A stretch of 64,000 nt of DNA from Pyrenophora tritici-repentis. Taxonomy: Eukaryota > Ascomycota > Dothideomycetes > Pleosporales > Pleosporaceae. The position numbers and the translations under genes were made by a program. The notes under the pieces were generated by a model. It saw only the letters and a list, made by a program, of their open reading frames with translations. It searched no databases and had not been told where the DNA came from. Location: positions 2,728,001 through 2,792,000 of the forward strand of contig NC_089390.1 of assembly GCF_003171515.1 (NCBI RefSeq), read 5' to 3'. How positions within the stretch are numbered: position 1 is the stretch's first letter; every line of letters starts with the position of its first letter. Of the stretch, positions 1 through 10,666 are shown in pieces.

Positions 1-1690
1 ACTGCATATCGAAGGATTTGGCGGCTTAGCACGACGACCATGGATTGTGAACCAAAGTATGCATGCAGGCAACTGAGCTTCCCAAAGACCGGCGAGATAC
101 TGACCGGCATCTTTTTCGAAGTAATTTGTCAAGCTAGACAGGGCAGGAAGTCTGTCTTGCCAGAAAGTGATATTCCGTCCCGAATAGATCCGGACTAGCT
201 CACACCAGCTTTCGGTTTTATATATACTGTCGTTGCCGAAGTGAAGTATTAGCTTGAATCGGTTCTCCCAGAAAGGTATGCATTCGCATATTGTTGCTTC
301 GAGACAAACGAACACGATTTCCTGGCGCGTGAAGTGAACAACTCGCTTAGAAAGTAGCTCTTCTTGCAGACACCAAGCGCGCTTTCGCAATGTCAACTCA
401 GAGCCTCGAGTGGAAAGTTGCCTATTTCGAGCCTCGTGCTCATGCTCAAAGTGAAGTTCGTGATCAAACCGCTCGCGGACACAAACGGTGTAATCTGAGT
501 TACCATATGGCTTAGTGAACTTGGCCATTTTCACCCGATTCCAAAGTCCTTGGTTGCCATTTTCTGCCCCGGAAGCTGCAATCGTAAGATAAGCGCTGGC
601 GAATATGTTTGCCATTTGGGAAGCTTGGTGTGCCCAGTCGGCCATGGAGTCTTGTACAATACCTATATGAAAGACACAGTGAGTCCATGCAAATAGAAGC
701 CCAAAACAAAGATTCTTACACAGTGAATCAATCCAGATATATTTAATATTCAGCTCTCGGGCAAAGGATATAGCGTCTTGGAAAGTTGTGGACAATTTTG
801 ACCATAGGATTCCGGTCGCGAGGGACTTAGACAACGTTGCTTGAGTAGTACGAGCGATATCAAGTCCACCCCAACAATGGCTTAGGGCAGCATATTGGAT
901 GTCCAGTCTTTTGGGTGGTACGGAGTAGATTTCTGGTTCGTAAAGTCGTATAGGATCTTGTGGTTGTTTGCTGCCAATGTACAGGAGCCGCTTGGGCATA
1001 AATTTAGGTTCGTTTTCCGTTGAGGGCCAATTTGGAGTTGGTATCGTCTGGTTCGGTTTGCACATGGAATGATTGTCTTCGCATGTACGCAGCGCAGATT
1101 TGATGAATTTGGCACACTTCTTGATATTGGGGCTATGCTCTGGTAAACCTTGTGGGATGACAGACGGCCAGGGACTTTTGTTTCCTATGGAATGTCAAGG
1201 CTGAAATTGAGAAGCCTAGATTGCGAATTCGACTAGCTAATTCGCTCTTACCTAGCGTAACATAGAATACAATTTCGTGCTTGTCTGAGAAACCAGTTAA
1301 ACCAATGTGTTGACCTAACAAGACCTTCTAATCTCTCAGGAACCTACATGTGGACTTGCCCTCCCAATACGCCTCCATGAAAGCCGACCAGCATCCCCGT
1401 TGGCTACGCATACACAGCCTTGTGGAATCTTGAATGGGATAATCTTCGTCGACGAATGCGACCTCGCAAACTTGTTGAAGCAGTTCGCATAGCTGGCAGC
1501 CTTTGCTTGTTGCATCCTTCAACTTGGTGTAGGTGGTAGTAGTGGCAAACAATTCAGCGAGGGTTTGATCTCGCAGCTCCTCGCAGACCGAGCAGTTGTG
1601 GCGGCGTGTTTTAGGCGGCGTTGACCTAGCTGCGTCTATTTTATCCCGAACAGATTTAAAAAATGAGTGTGTGCCACTGGCCATGGTCAT
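1..1690 (-). CDS. HET-domain (heterokaryon incompatibility-type) protein, 3' end cut by window edge
   Basis: HET proteins are fungal non-self recognition or cell-death regulators. Reading the minus strand with three introns gives an open frame: exons 1690-1348, 1314-1252, 1184-720 and 662 to beyond base 1. The diagnostic HET motifs are present: YAALSHCWGG near 900-870, YIWIDSLCIVQDS across the intron at 719-663, then an IAASGA segment and LRKRAWCLQEELLSKRVVHF. The N-terminal part has a CSVCEEL...GCQLCELL cysteine pattern often seen ahead of HET domains. The start ATG at 1690 or 1684 is the only upstream in-frame ATG choice. The first intron would be only 33 nt, so that junction is the least certain. 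The frame stays open to the window edge, so I see no break. The exact partner or trigger cannot be inferred. Confidence 0.85.
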
Positions 1691-2138
1691 ACAGAGATGC
1701 CAATGATGGTTGACAATAGTAGAAGCTGACCATCTGCACAAGTAGAGCTTAGGTGTCACGACAAGGCGATTGTTGGCCGCCTAAGCCTCGGAGCGTTGAA
1801 CCCATGGACGCTCGTAGTCGACTATCATTGGCTGTAGATAGCCACCATGGACGCATTGCCTCGATGAGCGGATCATTAAACAACGAAGCAATAGATACAT
1901 TGGTGACTGGAGCCAGGTATAGTGTTTGATAGAAAAGACAGACGCACATTCCAGCGTACAAGTCAAAAGCACGCGACCCCTGCCAACCCATGCCACTAAC
2001 TTAGCGCGTCTGATGAGGGGCAACAGCACCCGTGCAATGGCGGGGCACCACTTGTTCCATCAACACCATAACAGCAGGTGACCAGCTTCACCAACAAACA
2101 CGCACACATTCATACACATTCACACTCGAATCGTCACA
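1691..2138. other. Intergenic region between divergent HET gene and TMA20
   Basis: About 450 bases between two start codons on opposite strands, so it should carry both promoters. Short open frames here are not supported by any domain. I see no repeat or RNA gene. Confidence 0.5.
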
Positions 2139-2846
2139 ATGTTCAAGAAAGAGTAAGCTCCCACATATGCGCCAAATCCAAACCCCCAGCAAACTAACAA
2201 GCCATCAGCATAACCTCTGGCGCAAAATCCAAAGTAAAATCCAGCGCCCAACGCGCCATCCGCTCAAAGGTCGTCGAGCAATATCCAAAGCTAGAGCCCT
2301 ACATCGAAGACATACTACCTAAGAAGGAGCAATTGGATCTTGTTAAGCTGTATGTACCCAAAGAGACATGTGAGAAATGTCAATACTGGGGGAAAGAATG
2401 CTAACCGTGTATTACAACACAGACCCGACCGCGTATCCCTCTACACACTAAACTCGACCCCCCTCTTCTTCCAACACATGGACGACGCACTCCTCCCCCA
2501 CCTCACCCTCGTGCACAAATACCCCTATGCCTTCAACCGCCTGCGCATTGACCGTGGCGCAATACGCTTCGTCCTGTCGGGGGCCACACTCATGGCACCG
2601 GGTCTTACATCGCCGGGCGGTCGCTTACCAGGACCGGAGCTGAGCGACGAGGACAAGGAAAAGTACGGCGCAGAGGATCTAAAGGAAGGCGATGTGGTGG
2701 TTATTGAGGCCGAGGGAAAGGAGACGGCGTGTATGGTGGGAGTGCTCAAGATGAGTACAGACGAGATGAAGAAGGTCAAGAAGGGGCAAGCGTGTGAGGC
2801 GGGTCATTACCTGGGGGATGGGCTTTGGGGTCTGAAGTTGGATTGA
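2139..2846 (+). CDS. TMA20: TMA20 / MCT-1 family translation factor (PUA domain)
   Basis: TMA20 (MCTS1 in animals) works with TMA22/DENR on the 40S ribosome in tRNA and mRNA release during recycling and re-initiation. Three exons, 2139-2152, 2209-2349 and 2423-2846, encode 192 residues, close to the family length of about 180. The start MFKKDITSGAKSKVKSSAQR and the following KLEPYIEDILPKKE segment match the N-terminal MCT-1-like domain. The second half, from FFQHMDDALLPHLTLVHKYP through GGRLPG and the GDVVVIEAEGKETACMVG segment to GHYLGDGLWGL, is the PUA domain. The 14-nt first exon is typical for short 5' exons in these fungi. The gene is convergent with SGT2. Confidence 0.95.
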
Positions 2847-3181
2847 GAGAGGGTGTGGAGAGCAGGTGCTGGCATATTGTCATAGACTCAGGAACCAGGC
2901 GAACCACGGATTGTTGGAGCAGCATTCGGACTGCTGTATGGGATGATGCAATCACAGTCGTGGTAAAGCAGACAGAGTAGTCAAGTCCAGAGGCTCATTC
3001 AGACTCTGACTGTGGGCGCGCCGTGAGATTGCGGCTCGACTATATGTGCGAGACCAGTGGCAGCATCGAAGCGCGCGCCTTAACAATGATAGGACGAATG
3101 TGAACATGGTGCAATGTTCCTATGCATCAACCCCGTTCCATACCAATGCCTAAACTGCTGTCGTGTTGGCAGTTTAGCAGT
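2847..3181. other. Convergent 3' intergenic region (TMA20 / SGT2)
   Basis: About 335 bases between two stop codons facing each other. It should hold both 3' untranslated regions; nothing else is seen. Confidence 0.5.
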
Positions 3182-4407
3182 TTATTGTTGTGCACCTCCG
3201 GCTCCACGACCAGCACCAGCACCAGCACCAGCACCTCCAGCTCCGCCCATAAAGTTCCGTGCCCTAGGAATGAGGTTAGCTCCGTCCAGATCTCCATGTG
3301 AAGGTCCGACTTACATTTCGGCCAAGCTAGGGTCGTTCATGAGGTCCGACATGTTGGGCATGCCACCACCACCGCCACCACCACCACCTCCACCTCCGCC
3401 TCGCCCTCCACCAAATTGCTGGGCCATCTCCGCTATTCTAGGGTTGCTCATGAGATTGCTCATCATATCCGGGTTGCTCATGAGGTTCTGTGCCATTTGC
3501 CTCATCATCGGGTTCTGCATCAGACCAGCGAGATCTGGCATACCACCACCTCCGCCGCCGCCTCCACCGAGCATACCCGCAAGTGCTGAGAGGTCAGGCA
3601 TGCCGCCTCCGCCGCCCATACCCCCAGCTCCTCGGGACGCCTCTGGTGCGCCAACATCTCCGCCCTCTTCTTCCACCTTCTTCCTCGCTGTCTCATAGCC
3701 CCTGCGCATGACTTCGGAGCCACCGCCTTCTGCGTCCATACCAGACTTGTATGCCTCCATAGCACCCTTTGCGTCTCCGAGCACGAATTTTGCGAGGCCC
3801 AGACGCGACCATGCCTTGGAGTAGTTGGGGTCGGCAGCGACTGCCATCTCAGCGTCTTCCTTTGCTAGTTCGTGTTTGCCTTGACCCGAGTATGCGGCGG
3901 CGCGGTTGGAGAGGTAGATGGGGTTGAGCGGGATGACATCGAGCGCGGCTGTGTAGTGCTTGACGGCACTTTCGTAGTCCTTCTTCTTCATGGCCTCGTT
4001 GCCCAGACCCTTCAGCCTCTCGGCCTCATCCTTGTTTGGTCCTCCCGTCCCCGCGCCAGCAGCAGGTGTCTGAGGCGTCGCTGGACGGGCTTCTTTGGCC
4101 GACGAGCTTCCCTCGGTTGTGGCAGTCGTCTTCCCCTTGAGCTTCTCGTATACGTTGTAGATGGCGAGCAAGTTCTGGTCGCCAATTGCGTCTTTCTTTG
4201 CCGCCTCGTCTGTGGCATCGACCTTGAACGCTTCGGCGATGCAGTTGGTGGCAACTTCGAGCTGCTCGGCATCGTCTGGCGCTACTGAGCCATCTGTCTG
4301 CGACGTCTGGAGGAAGTCGAGGATTGCAAGCGCGAGGCGCTTCTTCGATTGGAAAGCCTATAGCTGTGAGCATCGATTCACTTGCATAACGTGGGGCAAT
4401 TTACCAT
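3182..4407 (-). CDS. SGT2: Small glutamine-rich TPR co-chaperone SGT2
   Basis: SGT2 hands tail-anchored membrane proteins to the GET pathway and binds Hsp70/Hsp90 C-termini through its TPR domain. Exons are 4407-4405 (just the ATG), 4357-3315 and 3263-3182, giving 375 residues. The N-terminal dimerisation domain starts MAFQSKKRLALAILDFLQTS. Three TPR repeats follow from AERLKGLGNEAMKKKDYESA to about YKSGMDAEGG. The C-terminal part has NP-rich segments (LMQNPMMRQMAQNLMSNPDM, then LMSNPRIAEMAQQF) as expected for the substrate-binding region. It is unusually glycine-rich, with one run of about 13 Gly, and ends in a Gly-Ala tail from the last exon. The start is fixed by the clean ATG|gtaaat splice that joins to the conserved AFQSKKRLALAIL. 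Confidence 0.94.
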
Positions 4408-4967
4408 GACGGCGTGATGTGTCGATGGATAGAGTTTTCGCAAGCTAGCCGATATCAATCTTTTCGTTTTAGTCGTCGAATGAGCTCAGGGAATGGATTC
4501 CGAGGATATAAAGGTTGTTGTAGTTGTACGTCGTGCGTGAACTCGATGCATTCGGGATCGAAGCTTCCAGGCTCCGTCGATTGGCGGGGCACGCGGTCAG
4601 TGCCGAGCTGCTAACGTACTACATGTGTATACAGTACCACTGCGCAAAATATCCTTTACAGTCTCCAGGAAACAGCACCATCCAAGGTTAAGCAGCAGCA
4701 CTTATTAAGTTAAACTCTGGTACAGATATTTTCGTTGAGTAGAGAACCAAGGGTGAGATCCAATTGAGCCAAGGCTTCATTCGACACGTGATGCTACTAC
4801 CAGCTTTCGCGTTGGACACCTGATTCCTCCAATGGGGGGCCATGGTTTTTGGTCTTGACTTCATATGGTATCATTCATGCTGCTAGATGCTATCATGTTA
4901 CACGTCTACTCTTACAGTCCACCATGCAAACAATATAAGATAGAAGGAGAGAGGTATTCCAAAGTGC
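4408..4967. other. Intergenic region between TIM54 and SGT2
   Basis: About 560 bases downstream of the TIM54 stop and upstream of the SGT2 start, both on the minus strand. It should hold the SGT2 promoter. No supported coding or repeat signal. Confidence 0.4.
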
Positions 4968-6376
4968 TCAATCATCGCTCAACCCCTCCCAAGCGCCCTT
5001 TGGCTTCTCCTTCGGCCACAGTGAAGTGAACCATGATCTTTCGTCTGCGAGCGACACGCTCTTCGCACGTTCCTCGACCTCGGCGTCTAGCGCGAACCTC
5101 CTCATTCGCTCCGCAATTCTTGCGTCTAGCACCATATCGTCGAGCCACACTCTCTCTTTCGTCTCGCCTTCTTCGCGCTTTCGCGCTGTTTTGTGCCAGT
5201 CCGGCTCCTCATGGGCGAGTAACCGTTTCTGTTCCCATTCTACGTTGCTGGTTCCATCTTCGTCGCTCATACTAGACGATTCGCTTGCAGTCTCAAAAGG
5301 TCGGTATGAACCAAGGACTGCAGCAGCTGTTTCCTTGCCAATGACGTCCGCTGCTTGTCGCCTGTTCAAGAAGCGATACATTCGAGTTGGGAAGTTGAAG
5401 AAGCCAAGGAGATGTGGGAAAGGTATGACAGCGGCAGGGCCGAGTGCTTGTGGACAATTCTGCGAGAGTACGGCGTTCTGATACTCGGCTGTCGTGATAT
5501 AGGGCGGTGGCTGCTTCTTCTTCTTGGGCTTGTTTTGTTCCTCTTTAGGCTTTTCGGCTTCTTCCGGCTTAGGGGTGGCGGTGGGAGAAGCGTCGTCGGT
5601 CGAGGCAGTCGTGCTTATCTCGCTTGATGCAGGCGCAGGTTCACTTATAGCAGGCGGTACCTCCACATATGGTTCTGGCGTAGGAGGAGCATCCAATGGC
5701 CCCAGCCAGCCCTCGTGTAGTCCTCGAACATACTCTTTCCAAGTATGCCTTCCAATGACGATATCTCCTCCTGGACCAGTCCACTCAGTCACACCTGCTC
5801 TTTGCCTCAGCCCCTCCATCTCCTTTTCCAGACCAGGTTCCAGCGGCTCAGTAGTTGCTTCTCCTCGTTTCTTCCTCAATTTCCGTATACGCTCCGCTAA
5901 TCCAGCTCTGATGTCTCCTTCTCTTCGACCCTCCACTGCATCCCAGTCTAGCGCTGCAGCCATGAGGATAGGCTTGACGTATTCGTGAAAGTGATCGCGC
6001 GCAGGGACCAATCCGTCCGCTGGTGGTGCAGACACGAAAACGGTGAGTTTTCGGGGTAACTGGTGTACATCGAGTGGTTCATGTGCGATGTGTTCGACGA
6101 CCTTTGCCCATTTCTTCTGTATGCGCTTCTTCTGTCGGCGATCGTACATTACAGCAGCAGTCCATGATCCGGTAACGGAGAGAAATATCATCCAATTTCG
6201 TGACGGGAGTTTAAAGCGAATATTTGGCAAACCTGTCATGGTTAGGTTCAAAGTCGCATGCAGCAGTTTGATTACATACCCATCATCCTCCAGACAGGAT
6301 TCGGGGGCTTTGGTGGCTTGCTGGGCCCAGCAGACGCCCCGCCTGCTGCTGAGGCCTTTGCATCTGAATCGGCCAT
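4968..6376 (-). CDS. TIM54: Mitochondrial import inner membrane translocase subunit TIM54
   Basis: TIM54 is a subunit of the TIM22 complex that inserts carrier proteins into the mitochondrial inner membrane. Two exons, 6376-6280 and 6232-4968, encode 453 residues. The start MADSDAKASAAGG is followed by KPPNPVWRMMG, and the splice joins it to LPNIRFKLPSRNWMIFLSV, the conserved N-terminus with one membrane segment (about residues 44-60) and then the basic RRQKKRIQKKW. A Pro/Lys-rich low-complexity linker lies in the middle, and the PFPHLLGFFNFPTRMYRFLNRR region is characteristic of the family. An upstream in-frame start at 6499 is possible, but the family usually starts at this ATG. Confidence 0.93.
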
Positions 6377-6971
6377 GTTGGAGTTGGCTGTGGTGGCTGT
6401 CTTGCGGCGATCGTCGCGCTTGCTTAAAATTTCCCAATAGTCGGCGGGCGCGGAATTGAATCGGAACAGGCCAACACCGCTCCCAATGAGATTACCCAAA
6501 CTTAACCCACGTCAGATTAACTTGGGATTGGAAAACACAGCACACATTGTAGGAGTCACATAAGCAAGTAAAGCCGCGACGAGTTTCAATTTTTATAGTC
6601 TTAATTGCGAATAGAGATATCTCATGTACATGTAACTAAGTTGCAAAATGCATATTGTCCTATTTCACAGCCAATCTAATAACCATGAATCGTATCTTAT
6701 TTAAAGTCTCCGTGAGTTGTAAAAGATAAAGCTACATAGGAATCGCTACAGGTTTGCATCCTCCATGTCGGATGCGGAGTACGGTGAAAGAAGTTTTTTT
6801 TGGAGCTTAGGCTTGACTTGAATTCTTGTTACAAGTAACAGGAAGGATTCTCTCCTTGATGGTGGGCGCAAGGTTGAAGGTCAACAAGCCCACGTCAGAA
6901 GGTAACGACCGGCGCGGGGCGCGCAGATCACGTGACTGACATCCCGCCAAGGCCAACCATCCGAGGGATGG
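6377..6971. other. Intergenic region, left end of transposon island
   Basis: About 600 AT-leaning bases upstream of TIM54. No coding signal is supported. It precedes the first LTR. Confidence 0.4.
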
Positions 6972-6976
6972 CAGGG

Positions 6977-7192
6977 TGTCAGATAATAGCACTGTTGAAG
7001 ATGAGAGCGTACAGACGCTGGGTTAGACTAGCGCGACCCGGCATCTGAGAGAGCCAATCGGATCACAGGAAGGCTTGGCACCCCCTAGGTGTGCCCACAA
7101 CCGTAGACAGAACGAACACACAATCAATCATCAATATCATCACCATTATTATCTATTTCATCAGTATTCCAGATGAGAGTGAATATCTGACA
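6977..7192. mobile_element. Solo LTR of an LTR retrotransposon, with 5-bp target duplication
   Basis: A 216-bp segment begins TGTCAGATA and ends TATCTGACA, a perfect 9-bp inverted terminus of the TG...CA kind that defines LTRs. It is flanked by the direct repeat CAGGG at 6972-6976 and 7193-7197, the expected 5-bp integrase target duplication. No reverse transcriptase or integrase frame lies nearby, so this is best read as a solo LTR left after recombination between two LTRs. The strand and the superfamily cannot be decided from the LTR alone. Confidence 0.85.
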
Positions 7193-7197
7193 CAGGG

Positions 7198-7561
7198 CGC
7201 CTAGGGATGGCACTCAACAAAGCAACGAGTATATAGTTATAGAGGATTCCCTTAATACACTCGTTGTAGTCAACTTCAAATAGTTTATCTCTTACCTAGA
7301 TTAATACTAGTTATTCTATCGTTTATATAGAATTGGATTGTTCTTCCAAATACCTACTATCCCACATTGTCGCCAGACAAACCACGCGGAACCAACGACA
7401 TAAGACTCACCTGCCTTAGTGCGGACCAGGAAAGAGCAGTATAACCCCTCCGTGTAACATTACGGTTCATTGTGTTCAACTTCGAAATCTAAGGATTAGT
7501 ACTTGATTCTCAAACCCACCGTATATTACATCGATCTACCAATCGTGCTATACACCCCTCG
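7198..7561. other. AT-rich unassigned sequence between LTR and transposase relic
   Basis: No open frame and no recognisable motif. It may be the decayed 5' part of the neighbouring pogo-type element or another repeat fragment. Confidence 0.3.
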
Positions 7562-8175
7562 TGTCCATCGCATCACTCCATCCCCGAGAACCAACCCAAG
7601 ATCATCTTCGGACGATCTTCACACTTAGCTAGAAATTAGCTCCTACAACACGAGAACAACAACCTTAGAGAGGCCCTAGCTAATAAGAAGAAGCGTAGGC
7701 AGCGGGGCAAAGCGCTATTACTCGAGCCGCCCACTTAATATGATGGAGGAGCAATACTCTGGTCGCCCAATAAGGTAGCAGAAGCGCGTCACCGCCAGGA
7801 GCAAAAGGACCTTAAAGAGCAGGAGCTACAACACCAAAAAAGTGAGGCAAACAAGCTTCGTAAGCAGCAGAAGCTTGCTAAAGCTTAGCTTCTTAAAGAG
7901 CGTCGTCTAAAACGAGTTGCAGCGAAGGAGGAGAGAGAGCGCTTAGCTACTAAGAAAGTCCTTTAGTGCGAGAAAGATAAGATAGCTAAGAAGCTTAACA
8001 GATAACTCTAAAGCGATATTAAGTTATCCTAAAAAGGCAAGAGGCAAAGCCTCAAGCCTGCTAAAGCTACGGAGATCGTTGTGGTGGATAAGATTGCTCA
8101 TGTTATTAATGAGGCTGCTCCACAGCTCACCCGACGCGGCCGGCTAATCAAGCCACCCAAAAAGCTCCTTATGTA
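7562..8175 (+). pseudogene. RIP-like decayed C-terminal part of a pogo/Fot1-type DDE transposase
   Basis: One reading frame runs through the whole segment and keeps protein-like character despite stops. It shows LLQHENNNLREALANKKKRR, then GKALLLEPP, YDGGAILWSPNKVAEARHRQ, and a long Lys/Glu/Gln-rich coiled tail. This layout matches my knowledge of the C-terminal tail of many fungal pogo/Fot1-type transposases. The in-frame stops are TAG or TAA, and nearly all sit where Gln (CAG or CAA) would be expected in a Q-rich tail, which fits C-to-T change as made by RIP. The catalytic core is not visible upstream. The family call is by memory of similar tails. Confidence 0.65.
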
Positions 8176-8480
8176 ATATAAAGCTCCTAATATACTCCTC
8201 TATATCACAGAAACTCAACACTATAAAATCCCATGATAATAGCTATTATGGGTGGCTGTATAGCCTCATATTTGCGGTGGTTGTGGGTGCCAAGTTCGTG
8301 CATTCGGTGGGGCCGTGCACTCGGTGGTGGAACACGTTAACTAAAATATGTTGAGACAAAAAGTGAACACTCTTTGCCACTGCGTTGATTGGTACACATA
8401 CCTTTCTAACAAAATAGCTTATTAGACTGACGCACACGTTATAACTGCCCTACAACGAATCAGGCTGTGCGAGGAGCAAA
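8176..8480. other. Possible 3' subterminal region of the pogo-type relic
   Basis: About 300 bases downstream of the relic stop. It contains a 14-base motif twice, CGTGCATTCGGTGG at 8297-8310 and CGTGCACTCGGTGG at 8314-8327, differing by one C/T transition. Paired motifs like this are common near transposon ends. No matching inverted copy was found upstream. Confidence 0.3.
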
Positions 8481-8742
8481 AAGATACGTTTTGCCTTGTC
8501 TGGTATGGATACGTCAAGAGTCGAACAAAAGCAAAAAAAGAATGTCGCAATTTTTGGCGGTACTGGGAACTGTAGACATGTTAGAAGATGTCTCAGGACC
8601 ACCAATTATTTGGGAAGAGCTTACTCGAACCCAGGCTGGCGCGGATCTGGATCAGGAGCAAGTTGCTCCGCCAGCCACAACGCGACGTCATACCACTAGA
8701 CCATACCACCTTGGGGTATTGTGTTTTGATGGAAAAATTTAG
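8481..8742 (+). pseudogene. Possible fragment of an NAD(P)-binding Rossmann protein
   Basis: A short frame contains KKNVAIFGGTGNC, which resembles the glycine-rich nucleotide-binding start of NmrA/epimerase-like proteins. The continuation in this frame and the two neighbouring frames does not give the rest of a Rossmann domain, so if real it is a decayed fragment. A chance match is quite possible. Confidence 0.2.
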
Positions 8743-9300
8743 ACAATATAGCAATATAATGTTGAGCAAAAATACGCAAAGCGGCAAAAGGCGAGCCTGG
8801 TAGGCTCTACCAAGTGAGGGGCTACCAAGTGGGGCTTTTTAAATGTCACTAGGTGAGGGGCGGCTGCGCAGGGCACATCCACACGTAGAAACAGTTCCTC
8901 GGCTGAAGCTTCTCCTGATCCTCAGTTGAGCAACTAACTCTGGCAAGATCGAATCACGCATCAATAGTATTAATTTACTAGGTTTACAGCCTTTAACATC
9001 CTTGACCTGAGTTTCGCCAACATCGCGTCTGACATGCCCAAGTGGCGGACACCCTAGCAATCCGTCTACTGCAGTCTGACCCCGAGCTAAACACGACCAA
9101 CTTGCACTTCATCTGTGCCATTGCTACTTGATTGAGACTTTATACTAGGGCGTAATATTAGCTCTTGGATTGAGACGAAATCGTATGAGTCATCTCCAGG
9201 CAGGAACGCTTATCATCGCACCAACCGTCCGTCGCTCCTTCCTCCAGTGACTCGCCTATTCGCAAATCATCAAGATATCCATATCGTAAGCAACCATCGC
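8743..9300. other. Unassigned intergenic sequence
   Basis: About 560 bases upstream of the next gene. Near 8806-8860 a short motif close to CAAGTGAGGGGC occurs three times in direct orientation, possibly the edge of another element. Otherwise nothing is recognised. Confidence 0.3.
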
Positions 9301-10477
9301 ATGGATCCGGACATCCTTCAGCGATGCGAGAATGCACATCAGTGTGCCGAGCGGGAGCTATCGCAGTAAGTTTTACATTATGAATCAATGCGTCAACCCT
9401 GATACGATGTATAGGACCATCATCGATCGCAAATTAGCACTCTCGGAAATCGAATCAACATGTTCAAAGGCTGAGAAGCTATCCATTCACCAAGATTGGG
9501 CAGATAAACTTCATGCCGCCATTCTGCATTACACTTGGGCGGCGAACACAGCAGTCGTTGCCCGCGTGCTGAAGTTGCCACGTGAACTTCGAGATACTGT
9601 TTATTTGCACCTCTGGGACTTTGACGAGGAAAAGGACCCAAACCGCGACTTGTTGTACTGGTGGGACTCGTTCGATGAGTGTTGGTTCAAGAAAGACGAC
9701 GATGTAAGCAAGTCGCCATGGCTGGAGGGGTTTGGCCGATGCCTCAGACCGCCTCACTTTGTCGACAAGGCGTTTGTGGGAGAGCAGTTTGCGAAAGAAG
9801 TGCTCATACAATTCAAGGATGGTGTGGGGAGAGACCTACGACCAACAGGCGAGAGAAACCCCGTGGCTGAATGTGGACTAATGGACACGTCGATGGAGGA
9901 ATTCGTTAAAAAAGATGTGTTTGGCCTAGGTCTGACTTTGGAAGAACTGGTACGGAACCTGGACTTGAGAATAAGCTTCCTCCCGGACGATGCCCCTTCC
10001 TTAGTCATGACGGACGACATGAAAGCGTATCTTTCGGCGGCGCATGATAGTGTGACGGCACTCCTCACTATCCCGTGCACGAATCGCATCATCTCGCACA
10101 ATGAAAGGCATAGGCTCTTTCAAGAACGGGCCAGAATTATTACTTTGAGCATTTGGCAAGAAGAGAACTTTGAAGATGAGTTTCACATCCATATGCTCAA
10201 GCTTGTCGCTCGCGCCTATCACGGTTTGAGAGAAAAGGGTTTTACCGTCAGGGTGCAATACAATAGCGAGAGTATTGAACTAAGGCTACTACTTGAGGAT
10301 GATGTTTGGGAGTGGACGGAAGATGACTGGAGGACAAACTTGAGTGCCAGGAACGCCCTTACAACACTGGCAAATCCTATCGCATCCCGACAAAGCAGCC
10401 GTTTGCAGCCGATTGTCTGGAAGCAGATCAGGGATCATTTATTCCCTGCTCCGGATACAGAAGTCTCGCCCGGCTAA
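9301..10477 (+). CDS. Unknown 375-aa protein with F-box-like LPRELRD segment
   Basis: Not recognised as a named protein. The best model has exons 9301-9365 and 9415-10477, starting MDPDILQRCENAHQCAEREL and spliced through a clean gtaagt...tatag intron. An unspliced alternative starts at 9332. A segment LKLPRELRDTVYLHLWDFDE about residue 85 resembles the short hydrophobic LP-REL-R motif at the start of many fungal F-box-like or 2EXR-type proteins. The rest is acidic, soluble and rich in Trp, without membrane segments or catalytic motifs I can name. It is intact and lies inside the transposon island, with no sign of RIP. Function unknown. Confidence 0.7.
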
Positions 10478-10666
10478 TCGGAAATTCACAACTCAGACCT
10501 TCCAGCTTGGCGCTTGACGAGGCTTGCGTTCTCTTTGATAGACAATGATAGCAGTTGATGGCCATTTTGAATTTCCAAACTTGACATCTGTTTTGTAAAG
10601 TCGATGCGTTTGCACGCCTAGGCTACTCCAGCTAGAGAACGGTCTACCGGTCTCAGTCCCGGCCCC

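Noticed and set aside
3114..3698. Proline-rich 194-codon frame on the plus strand
   Set aside because: It is the antisense shadow of the poly-Gly coding region of SGT2.
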